A DNA stretch of 64,000 bases. It comes from Thermus oshimai DSM 12092 (GTDB lineage Bacteria; Deinococcota; Deinococci; Deinococcales; Thermaceae). Of this stretch, positions 8,627 through 17,397 are shown one piece after another. Every line of letters starts with the position of its first letter. Positions within the stretch are counted from its first letter, which is position 1. The notes beneath the pieces are model-generated. The model was not told the origin of the DNA. It saw only the letters and a program-made list of their open reading frames with translations, and made no database searches. The DNA lies in NCBI RefSeq assembly GCF_000373145.1, contig NZ_KB890614.1:62001-126000 (forward strand), in the 5' to 3' direction. The translations under genes and the position numbers were made by a program.

Positions 8627-9388
8627 GTGGCCCAGCTTCAGGTGGAGAACATCACCCTTACCTTTGGGGGGCTTGCGGCGCTGAGCGGGGTCTCCCTGGA
8701 GGTGGAACGGGGCGAGCTGGTCTCGGTCATCGGCCCCAACGGGGCGGGGAAGACGAGCCTTCTAAACTGCATCTCCGGCTTCTACCACCCCCAGCGAGGA
8801 CGCATCCTCTTTGAGGGGCACGACCTCACCCGGGCCACCCCCCACGAGGTGACCCGCAAGGGGATCGCCCGGGCCTTTCAGAACATCGAGCTCTTCTCGG
8901 GGCTCACCGTCTTGGAAAACCTCCTCCTGGCCCGCCACACCCACCTCCGCTACGGCCTCTTCGGGGCGGGCCTCTTCTACGGCCGGGCCCTGAAGGAGGA
9001 GGTGGAGAACCGCAAGGCGGTGGAGGAGGTCATAGACTTCATGGAGCTCGAGGCCTACCGCAAAGCCCCCGTGGGCAACCTCCCCTACGGGGTGAGGAAG
9101 CGGGTGGAGGTGGCCCGGGCCCTGGCCCTTTCCCCCAAGCTCCTCCTTCTGGACGAGCCCATGGCGGGGATGACCCTGGAGGAGAAGGAGGACATGGTCC
9201 GCTTCATCCTGGAGATCCGCGCCCGGGGGACCACCGTGGTCCTCATCGAGCACGACCTAGGGGTGGTCATGGACATCTCCGACCGCATCTACGTTCTGGA
9301 CTTCGGCCAGGTCATCGCCGAGGGTGCCCCGGAGGCCGTGGCCAAAAACCCCCGGGTCCAGGAGGCCTACCTGGGGGTGGAAGCGTGA
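8627..9388 (+). CDS. livG: Branched-chain-type ABC transporter ATPase (LivG)
   Basis: 253 aa. Walker A is [16 protein letters not shown], Walker B is LLLLDEPMAGM and the C terminus carries the LivG pattern GAPEAVAKNPRVQEAYLG. The ABC signature region is divergent (VGNLPYGVRKRVEVARAL), as in many LivG proteins. The GTG at 8627 has GGGAGG upstream and matches the usual LivG length. First gene of a six-gene uptake operon; overlaps the next gene by 4 nt (GTGA). Confidence 0.9.
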   Translation: MAQLQVENITLTFGGLAALSGVSLEVERGELVSVIGPNGAGKTSLLNCISGFYHPQRGRILFEGHDLTRATPHEVTRKGIARAFQNIELFSGLTVLENLLLARHTHLRYGLFGAGLFYGRALKEEVENRKAVEEVIDFMELEAYRKAPVGNLPYGVRKRVEVARALALSPKLLLLDEPMAGMTLEEKEDMVRFILEIRARGTTVVLIEHDLGVVMDISDRIYVLDFGQVIAEGAPEAVAKNPRVQEAYLGVEA

Positions 9389-11313
9389 TCCGGCCCTCTT
9401 ACGAGCTCAAGCGCTACACCCTGCCCCAGCTCCTCCGCCTCAGGGCCCTGGAGGAGGGGGACCGGGTGGCCTTGAGGGAGAAGGACCTCGGCATATGGAA
9501 CGAGATCACCTACGCCGAGTACTACGAGAAGGTCCTCCTCTTCGCCCACGGCCTCCTCTCCCTGGGCTTCAACCCGGGGGACCGGCTCGCCATCCTCGCG
9601 GACAACATCCCCGAGTGGCTCTACGCGGAGCTTGGGGCCCAGGCCGTAAGGGGGATCAGCGTGGGGGTGTACCAGAGCAGCCTTCCCCCCGAGATCGCCT
9701 ACATGCTCACCTACACCGGGGCCAGCATCGTCCTGGCGGAGGACCAGGAGCAGGTGGACAAGCTCTACGAGATCAGAAACGAGATCCCCCAGGTGCGCCA
9801 CGTGATCTACGAGGATGAGAAGGGCATGGGGGGCTACCGGGACCCCTGGCTCCTTTCCTTCCAGGAGGTCCTGGAACGGGGCCGGGAGCACCGCACGAAA
9901 CACCCCGAGGCGGTGGAAAAGCTCCTCCTCTCCGCCAGCCCCGAGGAGGTCTGCCACCTCTCCTCCACCTCCGGCACCACCGGCCGCCCCAAGGCGGCCA
10001 TGCTCCGCCACCGGAACATGGTCCATATGGGCGTGGCCCTGCAGGAGGTGGACCCTTTGGCGCCCACGGACGACTACCTCTCCTTCCTGCCCCTCGCCTG
10101 GATCGGGGAGCAGATGATGTCCGTGGCCATGGCCCTCACCGGGGGGTTCGCGGTGAACTTCCCCGAGGCGGTGGAGACGGCCATGCACGACCTTAAAGAG
10201 ATCGGACCCCACGTGATGTTCAGCCCCCCCAGGGTCTGGGAGAGCATCCAGAGCAACATCTTCGTGCGCATCTCCGAAAGCCCCCGCTTTAACCGCTTCG
10301 TCTACGAAAGGCTTCTAAGGATAGGCTACCGGGCGGCGGAGTACCGCATGCGGGGGAGGCCCATGCCCCTCGCTTTGCGCCTCGCCTACTGGCTTTCCGA
10401 CCAGCTCCTCTTCAAGCCCCTTAGGGACCAGTTGGGTTTCCTGCGCCTCAGGCGGGCCTACACGGGGGGGGCCGCCCTGGGCCCCGACACCTTCCGCTTC
10501 TTCCACGCCATCGGGGTGAACCTCAAGCAGATCTACGGGCAGACGGAGATCATCGGCATCGCCTTCGTCCACCGGGATGGGGACATCCGCTACGACACCG
10601 TGGGCAAGCCCATCCCCGGCACCGAGGTCAGGATCAGCGAGGAAGGGGAGATCCTCTGCCGCTCGGACGCGGTCTGCGCGGGGTACTGGGAGCGGCCGGA
10701 GGCCACGGCGGAAACCTTCCGGGAGGGGTGGCTCCACACGGGGGACGCGGGCTACCTCACGGAGGACGGCCACCTGGTGGTCATAGACCGCCTCAGCGAC
10801 GTGATGCGCACCCAAAGCGGGGAGATCTTCAGCCCCCAGTTTGTGGAGAACAAGCTCAAGTTCAGCCCCTACATCAAGGAGGCGGTGGTCTTTGGGGACC
10901 GCAAGCCCTACCTGGCCGCCTTCCTCAACGTGGACCCCCAGACCGTGGGCAAGTGGGCGGAGGACCGGGGCCTGGCCTACACCACCTACCTGGACCTCTC
11001 CACCAAGCCCGAGGTGGCCGAGCTCATCCAGAAGGAGGTGGAGCGGGTGAACCGGGACCTGCCCGAGACCCTTAAGGTGCGCCGCTTCCTCCTCCTGCCC
11101 AAGCTTTTGGACGCGGACGATGAGGAGCTCACCCGCACGGGCAAGGTGCGGCGGGGCCTCATCGCGAGGAAGTACGGCCCCCTGGTGGAGGCCCTCTACT
11201 CGGGGCAGGAGGAGGCGGAGGTGGAGACGGAGTTCCGTTACCAAGACGGCACCGTCCAGCGCGTTAGGGCGCGGGTGCCCGTCCTGACCTTAGGGGAGGG
11301 GGTGCCGGCGTGA
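9385..11313 (+). CDS. AMP-dependent acyl-CoA synthetase / ligase
   Basis: 642 aa ANL-superfamily enzyme of the long-chain acyl-CoA synthetase (FAA1-like) type. The A3 motif reads STSGTTGRPKAAM; also present are YGQTEIIG, a GWLHTGDAGYL motif and a C-terminal domain. It would activate a carboxylic acid with ATP to an acyl-AMP and then acyl-CoA. It sits inside the liv-type transporter operon with 4-nt overlaps on both sides, so the transporter and ligase probably handle the same organic acid. The substrate cannot be read from sequence. Confidence 0.88.
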   Translation: MIRPSYELKRYTLPQLLRLRALEEGDRVALREKDLGIWNEITYAEYYEKVLLFAHGLLSLGFNPGDRLAILADNIPEWLYAELGAQAVRGISVGVYQSSLPPEIAYMLTYTGASIVLAEDQEQVDKLYEIRNEIPQVRHVIYEDEKGMGGYRDPWLLSFQEVLERGREHRTKHPEAVEKLLLSASPEEVCHLSSTSGTTGRPKAAMLRHRNMVHMGVALQEVDPLAPTDDYLSFLPLAWIGEQMMSVAMALTGGFAVNFPEAVETAMHDLKEIGPHVMFSPPRVWESIQSNIFVRISESPRFNRFVYERLLRIGYRAAEYRMRGRPMPLALRLAYWLSDQLLFKPLRDQLGFLRLRRAYTGGAALGPDTFRFFHAIGVNLKQIYGQTEIIGIAFVHRDGDIRYDTVGKPIPGTEVRISEEGEILCRSDAVCAGYWERPEATAETFREGWLHTGDAGYLTEDGHLVVIDRLSDVMRTQSGEIFSPQFVENKLKFSPYIKEAVVFGDRKPYLAAFLNVDPQTVGKWAEDRGLAYTTYLDLSTKPEVAELIQKEVERVNRDLPETLKVRRFLLLPKLLDADDEELTRTGKVRRGLIARKYGPLVEALYSGQEEAEVETEFRYQDGTVQRVRARVPVLTLGEGVPA

Positions 11314-12203
11314 GCTTTTTCCTGCAGGTCCTCCTTTCCGGGGTGGTGCTGGGTCTCGTCTACGCCCTGGCCGCCTTGGGGTTTGTGCTCATCTACAAGG
11401 CCAGCCGGGTGGTGAACTTCGCCCAGGGGCAGTTCATCGCCATCGGGGCCTTCACCGCCTACTTCGCCGCGGTCTCCTTGGGGCTTCCTTTCCTGCTGGC
11501 CGCGGCCTTGGCCCTGGCCTTCACCGCCCTTTTGGGCTTTGGGGTGGAGCGGGTTTTCCTGAAGCGCATGGTGGGCCAGCCCATCATCGCGGTGATCATG
11601 GCCACCATCGGCCTGGCCTCCCTCCTAGACGGCCTCATCCACCTCACCCCCTTTGGGGCGGGCAACTTCAGCTACCCCCCCTTCTTGCCGGCCGGGGGCG
11701 TGGCCTTCTTGGGGGTGCAGATCTCCTACGCCCAGCTCTTGGCGGTGGCCTTCACCCTGGTCTTCCTCCTCCTCTTCACCTGGTTCTTCCAGCGCTCCAC
11801 CCTGGGCATCGCCATGCGCAGCGTGGCCGACGACCAGATGGCCTCCATGAGCCTGGGGGTTTCTGTGGAAAAGGTCTTCGCTCTGGCCTGGGCGGCCGCG
11901 GGGCTTACGGCCGCCGCGGCGGGGCTCGTGGTGGGCACCATCTCCGGCTTGAACCTGGACGGGCTGGTCCACATCGGCCTCAAGGTCTTCCCCGTGGTCA
12001 TCCTGGGGGGGCTGGACTCCATCCCCGGGGCGGTGGTGGCGGGCATCCTCATCGGGGTGCTGGAGAACCTGGCCGCGGGCTACCTGGACGCTTACGTCCC
12101 CGGCGGGGGGACGCGGGACGTCTTCCCCTTCCTGGTCCTCTTGTTGGTCCTCTGGTTCAAGCCCCATGGCCTTTTCGGCACGGAGGAGATTGAGCGCGTA
12201 TGA
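11310..12203 (+). CDS. livH: Branched-chain-type ABC transporter permease (LivH)
   Basis: 297 aa with about eight hydrophobic segments. The N terminus (GLVYALAALGFVLIYKASRV, then NFAQGQF) is typical of LivH, and the coupling-helix region is near SVADDQMASMSLGV. The GTG start overlaps the ligase stop by 4 nt, and the stop overlaps the livM start. Acts in the cytoplasmic membrane with LivM, LivG and LivF. Confidence 0.92.
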   Translation: MSFFLQVLLSGVVLGLVYALAALGFVLIYKASRVVNFAQGQFIAIGAFTAYFAAVSLGLPFLLAAALALAFTALLGFGVERVFLKRMVGQPIIAVIMATIGLASLLDGLIHLTPFGAGNFSYPPFLPAGGVAFLGVQISYAQLLAVAFTLVFLLLFTWFFQRSTLGIAMRSVADDQMASMSLGVSVEKVFALAWAAAGLTAAAAGLVVGTISGLNLDGLVHIGLKVFPVVILGGLDSIPGAVVAGILIGVLENLAAGYLDAYVPGGGTRDVFPFLVLLLVLWFKPHGLFGTEEIERV

Positions 12204-13267
12204 AGAACCCTTGGGCCCAGACCGGCAACTACAAGACCCGCTACGAGGAGGACGCCTCCATCTTCGCCACCCACCGGGAGCTCGTTTCCCTCCTGCTTTT
12301 CCTGGGGGCCCTTTTGGTCCTGCCCCAGCTTCTGGCCCGGACCCAGGTCTTCATCCTGGACCTCATCCTGGTCTACAGCATCGCGGTGCTCGGCCTCAAC
12401 ATCACCACGGGCTACGCGGGGCTCATCAACATCGGCCAGGCGGCCTTCATGGGGGTGGGGGCCTACACCGCGGCCCTCCTCGCCCCCTTGGGCCTGCCCT
12501 TCTGGCTCGTCCTGCCCTTGGGGGGGGTGGTGGCGGCCTTCTTCGGCTATTTGGTGGGCATCCCAAGCCTCAGGGTGAAGCACCTCTACCTGGCCCTGGC
12601 CACCCTGGCCTTCCAGGTGATCTTTGAGTGGAGCGTGGGCCACCTGCCCCTTTTGCGCCAAGGGGGGGCCATGGAGATGCCCCGGGTGGCCTTCTTCGGC
12701 TACGAGGTGGGGTTTCGCAACCACTACCATTTTTGGTACTACGTGAGCCTGGCCCTCCTTGTGGGCCTGGCCCTCTTTTGGCGCAACCTCCTCCGCACCA
12801 AGTACGGCCGCGCGTTGGTGGCGGTGCGGGACAACGACCGGGCCGCGGACGCCATGGGCATGGACCCGGGCCGGACCAAGCTGTTCGCCTTCGCCCTGGG
12901 GGCCTTTTACGCGGGGGTGGCCGGGGTGCTCTACGCCTACCTTTCCCGGGCGGTGGTGATTGAGGACTACACCTTTGCGGTTTCCATCAAGCTCCTGGCC
13001 ATGGCCATCGTGGGGGGGTTGGGCACCCTGGTGGGGAGTTTCCTGGGCCCCCTTTTCCTGGAGCTTTTGGACGTGAACATGGAGGCCCTGTCCCAGGCCA
13101 TCAAGGCCCTGGGCTTCAGCGTGGCGGGGGTGGACGTGGCCAGCGCGCTTCGTCCTTTGGTCTTCGGGCTCGTGATCCTGCTCTTCCTTATGTTTGAGCC
13201 CCGGGGGCTTTACAACTGGTGGCGTCTGGTGCGAAGCTACCTTCGCACCTGGCCGTTTAAGTACTAG
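12200..13267 (+). CDS. livM: Branched-chain-type ABC transporter permease (LivM)
   Basis: 355 aa, polytopic. It contains the LivM hallmark NITTGYAGLINIGQAAFMGV and the EAA-like loop VRDNDRAADAMGMDPGRTKL. A soluble stretch of about 30 residues precedes the first helix. ATGA overlap with livH; the binding-protein gene starts 8 nt downstream. Confidence 0.92.
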   Translation: MKNPWAQTGNYKTRYEEDASIFATHRELVSLLLFLGALLVLPQLLARTQVFILDLILVYSIAVLGLNITTGYAGLINIGQAAFMGVGAYTAALLAPLGLPFWLVLPLGGVVAAFFGYLVGIPSLRVKHLYLALATLAFQVIFEWSVGHLPLLRQGGAMEMPRVAFFGYEVGFRNHYHFWYYVSLALLVGLALFWRNLLRTKYGRALVAVRDNDRAADAMGMDPGRTKLFAFALGAFYAGVAGVLYAYLSRAVVIEDYTFAVSIKLLAMAIVGGLGTLVGSFLGPLFLELLDVNMEALSQAIKALGFSVAGVDVASALRPLVFGLVILLFLMFEPRGLYNWWRLVRSYLRTWPFKY

Positions 13268-13275
13268 AGGGAGGG

Positions 13276-14484
13276 ATGGGTATGCAGAAGCGGTGGCTAG
13301 GCGTTTTAGCGGCGGCGGGGCTGGCCTTGGGCCAGCAGCAGGTGACCCTGTTCTGGTCGGGGGCCATCACCGGGCCCACCTCGGACGCGGGGGCGCCTTA
13401 CGGGGCGGCGGTGGAGGACTACTGCCGGTACGCCAACGAGCGGAAGCTCATTCCCGGGGTGGTCCTGAACTGCGTGGTGCGGGACGACCAGTACAACAAC
13501 GCCAACACCCAGCGCTTCTTTGAGGAGGCGGTGGACCGGTTCAAGATCCCCCTCTTCCTCTCCTACGCCACGGGGGCCAACCTGCAGCTTAAGCCCCTGA
13601 TCCAGGAGCTGAAGATTCCCACCATCCCCGCCTCCATGCACGTGGAGCTGGTGGATCCTCCCAACAACGATTACTTCTTCATCCCCACCTCCACCTACTC
13701 CGAGCAGGTGGTGGCCCTGTTGGAGTACATCGCCAAGCAGAAGAAGGGGGCCAAGGTGGCCCTGGTGGTCAACCCCTCGCCCTTCGGCCGGGCCCCGGTG
13801 GCGGACGCCCGGAAAGCGGCCCAGCAGCTGGGCCTCCAGATTGTGGACGTGCAGGAGGTGGGCGGGGGCAACCTGGACAACACCGCCCTCCTGAAGCGCC
13901 TCGAGGCCCAGGGGGTGGAGTACATCGTCCACCAGAACGTGGCCGGGCCCGTGGCCAACATCCTGAAAGACGCCAAGCGCCTGGGCCTGGACAAGAAGAT
14001 CAAGCAGCTGGGGGCCCATTACACCGGGGGTCCCGACCTCATCAACCTGGCGGGGGACGCGGCGGAGGGCTTCCTCTGGGCCACCAGCTTCTACATGTAC
14101 GAGGAGGACGCCGCGGGCATCCAGCTGCAGAAGGAGCTGGGCAAGAAGTACGGCCGCCCGGAGGCCATCGTGCGCAGCACCAACTACACCAACGGGATGC
14201 TGGCCGCGGCCATCGCGGTGGAGGCCATGCGCCGGGCCCAGGAGCGGTTCAAGCGCATCACCCACGAGACCGTGTACCAGGCCATCATCGGCATGAACGG
14301 CCCCAACGCCTTCAAGCCGGGCTTTGCCGTTTCCACCAAGCAAGGGATTGAGATTGACTTCACCAGGAGCGAGCACACCGGCGCGGAGGGCCTCCGGATC
14401 CTCGAGGCCAAGGGGGGCCGGTTCGTCCCCGTGACCGAGCCCTTCACCTCGGCCCTCTTCCGCAAGGTCCACTACGGCAAGTAG
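13276..14484 (+). CDS. ABC transporter substrate-binding protein (LivK-like)
   Basis: 402 aa periplasmic-binding-protein type I fold. The signal peptide runs to about residue 20 (cleavage near ALGQQ). The mature N terminus VTLFWSGAITGPTSDAG is the ligand-contacting start of this family, and two cysteines (CRYANE and NCVVRD) may form a disulfide. An internal ATG six bases later (13282) is an equally good start. This subgroup usually binds organic or aromatic acids as well as amino acids; the ligand is not assigned. A terminator-like hairpin follows. Confidence 0.88.
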   Translation: MGMQKRWLGVLAAAGLALGQQQVTLFWSGAITGPTSDAGAPYGAAVEDYCRYANERKLIPGVVLNCVVRDDQYNNANTQRFFEEAVDRFKIPLFLSYATGANLQLKPLIQELKIPTIPASMHVELVDPPNNDYFFIPTSTYSEQVVALLEYIAKQKKGAKVALVVNPSPFGRAPVADARKAAQQLGLQIVDVQEVGGGNLDNTALLKRLEAQGVEYIVHQNVAGPVANILKDAKRLGLDKKIKQLGAHYTGGPDLINLAGDAAEGFLWATSFYMYEEDAAGIQLQKELGKKYGRPEAIVRSTNYTNGMLAAAIAVEAMRRAQERFKRITHETVYQAIIGMNGPNAFKPGFAVSTKQGIEIDFTRSEHTGAEGLRILEAKGGRFVPVTEPFTSALFRKVHYGK

Positions 14485-14495
14485 CCCTTAGACCT

Positions 14496-14524
14496 GGGGG
14501 TGGGGAAACCCCCACCCCCCTTTT
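14496..14524 (+). terminator. Intra-operon terminator-like hairpin after the binding-protein gene
   Basis: GGGGGTGGGG pairs with CCCCACCCCC around a 4-nt loop, followed by TTTT. Placed between the binding-protein gene and livF, it could cause partial termination and so keep the binding protein in excess, a common pattern in ABC operons. Confidence 0.65.
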
Positions 14525-14531
14525 CCCAGCC

Positions 14532-15353
14532 ATGACCCCGGTCCGACCCGAAGACCTCGGCCCCATCCTTCTTTTGGTCAACAACATAGAGGTGGTGTAC
14601 CACGACATCATCCAGGTCCTCAGGGGGGTCTCCCTCAAGGTGCCCGAGGGGCGGATCACCGCCCTCCTAGGCCCCAACGGCGCGGGGAAGACCACCACCT
14701 TGAGGGCCATCTCCGGCCTCCTCATCCCCGAGGACGGGGAGGTGGTGCGGGGGGAGATCCTCTATGGGGGGAAGCCCATCCACAACCGCCCCCCCGAGGA
14801 GATCGTCCGCCTGGGGATCGTCCAGGTGCTGGAGGGGCGGCGCGTCTTCAAGCACCTCACCGTGGAGGAGAACCTCCGGGTGGGCACCCTGGTGCGGGGG
14901 GGGCGGGCCGGGGAGGAGCTGGAGCGCATCTACCACTACTTCCCTCGCCTAGCCGAGCTCCGCCACCGCCTGGCGGGGTACTGCTCCGGGGGGGAGCAGC
15001 AGATGATCGCCATCGGCCGCGCCCTCCTCACCAGGCCCAGGCTCCTCCTCCTGGACGAGCCCTCCTTGGGCCTTGCCCCCCTTTTGGTGCGGGAGATCTT
15101 TGACATCGTGGCCCGGGTGAACGCGGAGGAGGGGGTCACGGTCTTGGTGGTGGAGCAGAACGCCCGCATGGCCCTTTCCGTGGCCCACTACGGCTACATC
15201 ATGGAGACGGGGCGCATCGTCCTGGAGGGGAGCCGGGAGGACCTCTTGGAGAACCCGGACGTGCAGGAGTTCTACCTGGGGGTGGCCAAGGGCGGGGGGC
15301 GGAAGAGCTTCAAGGAGGTGAAGGCCTACAAAAGGCGCAAGCGCTTCATGTGA
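14532..15353 (+). CDS. livF: Branched-chain-type ABC transporter ATPase (LivF)
   Basis: 273 aa. Walker A is [16 protein letters not shown], the signature region is YCSGGEQQM, Walker B is LLLLDEPSLGLAP and the H-loop region is VVEQNARMAL, all typical of LivF. A basic tail of about 25 residues (rich in Lys/Arg, ending KRRKRFM) extends beyond the usual end. It closes the uptake operon. Confidence 0.9.
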   Translation: MTPVRPEDLGPILLLVNNIEVVYHDIIQVLRGVSLKVPEGRITALLGPNGAGKTTTLRAISGLLIPEDGEVVRGEILYGGKPIHNRPPEEIVRLGIVQVLEGRRVFKHLTVEENLRVGTLVRGGRAGEELERIYHYFPRLAELRHRLAGYCSGGEQQMIAIGRALLTRPRLLLLDEPSLGLAPLLVREIFDIVARVNAEEGVTVLVVEQNARMALSVAHYGYIMETGRIVLEGSREDLLENPDVQEFYLGVAKGGGRKSFKEVKAYKRRKRFM

Positions 15354-15357
15354 GGCC

Positions 15358-15386
15358 TTGACGGGATATTGAAAAGTTATTATCAT
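15358..15386 (+). promoter_or_regulatory. Promoter with Zur/Fur-like element for the metal ABC operon
   Basis: TTGACG at 15358-15363, a 17-nt spacer and TATCAT at 15381-15386, 6 nt before the GTG start, so the transcript is probably leaderless. An AT-rich GAAAAGTTATTATCAT (15371-15386) overlaps the -10 and resembles half of the E. coli Zur box. Repression by a Zur/Fur-family regulator is inferred, not shown. Confidence 0.5.
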
Positions 15387-15392
15387 CAGGGG

Positions 15393-16133
15393 GTGTGGGC
15401 CCTCGAGGCGGAAGGCCTTTCCGTGCGCTTTGGGGACTTTGTGGCCCTGGAGGGGGTTTCCCTGAAGGTCCCCGAAGGGGCCTTCGTGGCGGTCATCGGC
15501 CCCAACGGGGCGGGGAAGAGCACCCTCTTGAAGGCCTTTCTGGGCCTGGTCCCCTTTAGGGGAGAGGTACGGCTTTTTGGCCATCCCCTTCGGGCGGTGG
15601 ACCCCAAGCGCATCGGCTACGTGCCCCAGATCAAGACCTTTGACCGCACCTTTCCCGCCCTGAGCCTGGAGCTGGTGGCCACGGGGCTAAGGCCCACCTG
15701 GCCCTTCCGCTTGGGGAGGGAGGCGCGCGCCTTGGCCCTGGAGGCCCTGAGGCGGGTGGGGGCGGAGGACCTGGCGGAGCGCCCCCTGGGGCGGCTTTCC
15801 GGGGGGCAGCTGCAACGGGTGTACCTGGCCCGGGCCCTGGTGCGCCGGCCCAAGCTCCTCCTCCTGGACGAGCCCGCCACGGGGGTGGACCGGGTGGGGG
15901 AGGTGGACCTCTACCGCTACCTCGAGGCCTACCAGGCGGAGACCGGGGCCACGGTCCTCATGATCACCCACGACCTGGACGCGGCCCACCACGCGAGCCA
16001 CGTGCTCGTCCTGAACCGAAAGGTCATCGGCTTCGGGCCCCCGGAGCGGGCCCTTTCCGAGGCCTGCCTGCGCCAGGCCTTCGGCCACCTGGGGCATGCG
16101 CATGGGGTTTACGCGGGGGGCAAGGATGCTTGA
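15393..16133 (+). CDS. Metal-ion ABC transporter ATPase (ZnuC/MntB-like)
   Basis: 246 aa. Walker A is GPNGAGKSTLLKAFLG, the Q-loop region is IGYVPQIKTFDRTFP, the signature is LSGGQLQRV and Walker B is LLLLDEPATGVD. The pattern, including QIKTFDRTFP and the His-rich C terminus (HLGHAHGVY), is that of zinc/manganese uptake ATPases. The GTG at 15393 is chosen from the leaderless promoter spacing and because the ABC domain begins there. It overlaps the permease by 8 nt. Confidence 0.85.
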   Translation: MWALEAEGLSVRFGDFVALEGVSLKVPEGAFVAVIGPNGAGKSTLLKAFLGLVPFRGEVRLFGHPLRAVDPKRIGYVPQIKTFDRTFPALSLELVATGLRPTWPFRLGREARALALEALRRVGAEDLAERPLGRLSGGQLQRVYLARALVRRPKLLLLDEPATGVDRVGEVDLYRYLEAYQAETGATVLMITHDLDAAHHASHVLVLNRKVIGFGPPERALSEACLRQAFGHLGHAHGVYAGGKDA

Positions 16134-16932
16134 GGCCCTGGCCTACCCTTTCTTCCAGCGGGCCCTTCTCGCGGGGCTTGGGGTGGCCCTTTTCGCCGGC
16201 TTCCTAAGCCCCTTCGTGGTGCAAAGGCGGCTTTCCTTCCTGGGGGATGGCCTGGCCCACGCGGCCTTCGCCGGGGTGGCCCTGGGGCTTTTCCTAAGGG
16301 AGGAGCCCCTCTACCTGGCCCTCCCCTTCACCCTCCTGGTGGCCCTCCTCATCACCTGGGTCAAGGAGAAAACCCCCCTTTCCGAGGACACGGCCATCGG
16401 GGTGTTCTTCGCCCTCTCCGTGGCCTTGGGGGCGGTCTTCCTCTCCCGGGCCCGGGGGTACGTGGGGGACGCCATGGGCTACCTCTTCGGTTCCCTCCTC
16501 TTCGTGGGGCCCCAGGACCTTTTGGCCTTGGGGCTTCTCCTCCTCTTCCTCCTCCTTTTCCTCCCCCTGTGGGGGGCCTGGGCCTACGCCACCTTAGACC
16601 GGGAGCTGGCCCAGGCGGACCGGCTTCCCGTGGTCCTTCACGACTACCTCCTCTCCGCCTTGGTGGCCCTGGGCCTGGTGCTGGCGGTGAAGCTGGTGGG
16701 GGCCATCCTGGTGGCCGCTTTTCTGGTCATCCCCGGGGCCACGGGGAGGCTTCTGGCCCGCACCTTCGCGGGCATGACCCTCCTTTCCCTGGGCCTGGCC
16801 CTCCTGGCCACCCTCTTAGGCCTCCTCGTGGCCTTCCTCCTGGACCTGCCCAGCGGGGCCAGCATCGTCCTGGTCCAGACCCTCCTCTTCGCCCTAGCCC
16901 TCTTTAAACCCGTATTCTCAGGCGGAAAATAG
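16126..16932 (+). CDS. Metal-ion ABC transporter permease (ZnuB/MntC-like)
   Basis: 268 aa with about eight hydrophobic helices. It carries the family pattern FVVQRRLSFLGDGLAHAAFAG and the C-terminal KLVGAILVAAFLVIPGA. The ATG at 16126 has a purine-rich RBS inside the preceding gene. The partner metal-binding lipoprotein is not in this window, so it must be encoded elsewhere. Confidence 0.87.
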   Translation: MLEALAYPFFQRALLAGLGVALFAGFLSPFVVQRRLSFLGDGLAHAAFAGVALGLFLREEPLYLALPFTLLVALLITWVKEKTPLSEDTAIGVFFALSVALGAVFLSRARGYVGDAMGYLFGSLLFVGPQDLLALGLLLLFLLLFLPLWGAWAYATLDRELAQADRLPVVLHDYLLSALVALGLVLAVKLVGAILVAAFLVIPGATGRLLARTFAGMTLLSLGLALLATLLGLLVAFLLDLPSGASIVLVQTLLFALALFKPVFSGGK

Positions 16933-16935
16933 GCG

Positions 16936-16941
16936 TATACT
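16936..16941 (+). promoter_or_regulatory. -10 box of the Rrf2-iscS operon (leaderless)
   Basis: TATACT, 6 nt before the ATG at 16948. No good -35 is visible, so an activator or an extended -10 may compensate. Confidence 0.6.
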
Positions 16942-16947
16942 GAGGGC

Positions 16948-17391
16948 ATGTGGGTGTCCACGAAGGCCCAGTACGGCCTGCGCGCCCTGGTGGAGATCGG
17001 CCTCCGCGCGCCCCAGGCGGTGCCCCTCAAGGAGGTGGCCGAGGCCCAGGGCATCAGCCTCCACTACCTGGAGCAGATCGCCGCCCAGCTCCGCCGCGCG
17101 GGCTTCATCCGTTCCGTGCGCGGGGCCAAGGGGGGGTACCGCCTGGCCCGCCCCCCCGAGCGGGTCACCGCCCTCGAGGTGGTGGAGGCCCTGGAGGGGA
17201 GCCTGGCCCCCGTGTCCTGCATTGAGGACCCGGAAAGCTGCGCCAAGGTGGGCCAGTGCTCCACGGAGCTCCTCTGGAAACGGGTGGACCTGGCCATGCG
17301 GGGGGTTTTGGGGGGCACCACCCTCCAGGACCTCATAGAGGAGCGGAAGCTTCTGGAGGCCAAGAGGCTCATCCAGCTGGAGGCTTCCTAG
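16948..17391 (+). CDS. Rrf2-family transcriptional regulator
   Basis: 147 aa. The N-terminal winged helix is typical (KAQYGLRALVEIGLR; LKEVAEAQGISLHYLEQI; VRGAKGGYRLARPPE). Three cysteines in the dimerisation-helix region (SCIEDPESCAKVGQC, about residues 91-104) match the iron-sulfur ligands of IscR/RsrR-type members. It sits 6 nt upstream of a cysteine desulfurase, so it probably senses Fe-S status and controls that operon and itself. CymR-type sulfur control is a less likely alternative. Confidence 0.85.
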   Translation: MWVSTKAQYGLRALVEIGLRAPQAVPLKEVAEAQGISLHYLEQIAAQLRRAGFIRSVRGAKGGYRLARPPERVTALEVVEALEGSLAPVSCIEDPESCAKVGQCSTELLWKRVDLAMRGVLGGTTLQDLIEERKLLEAKRLIQLEAS

Positions 17392-17397
17392 ATCGCC

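Noticed and set aside
16126-16932. Assignment of the metal transporter specifically to zinc or manganese
   Set aside because: ATPase and permease motifs do not discriminate the metal and the binding protein is missing, so only a general metal role is given.
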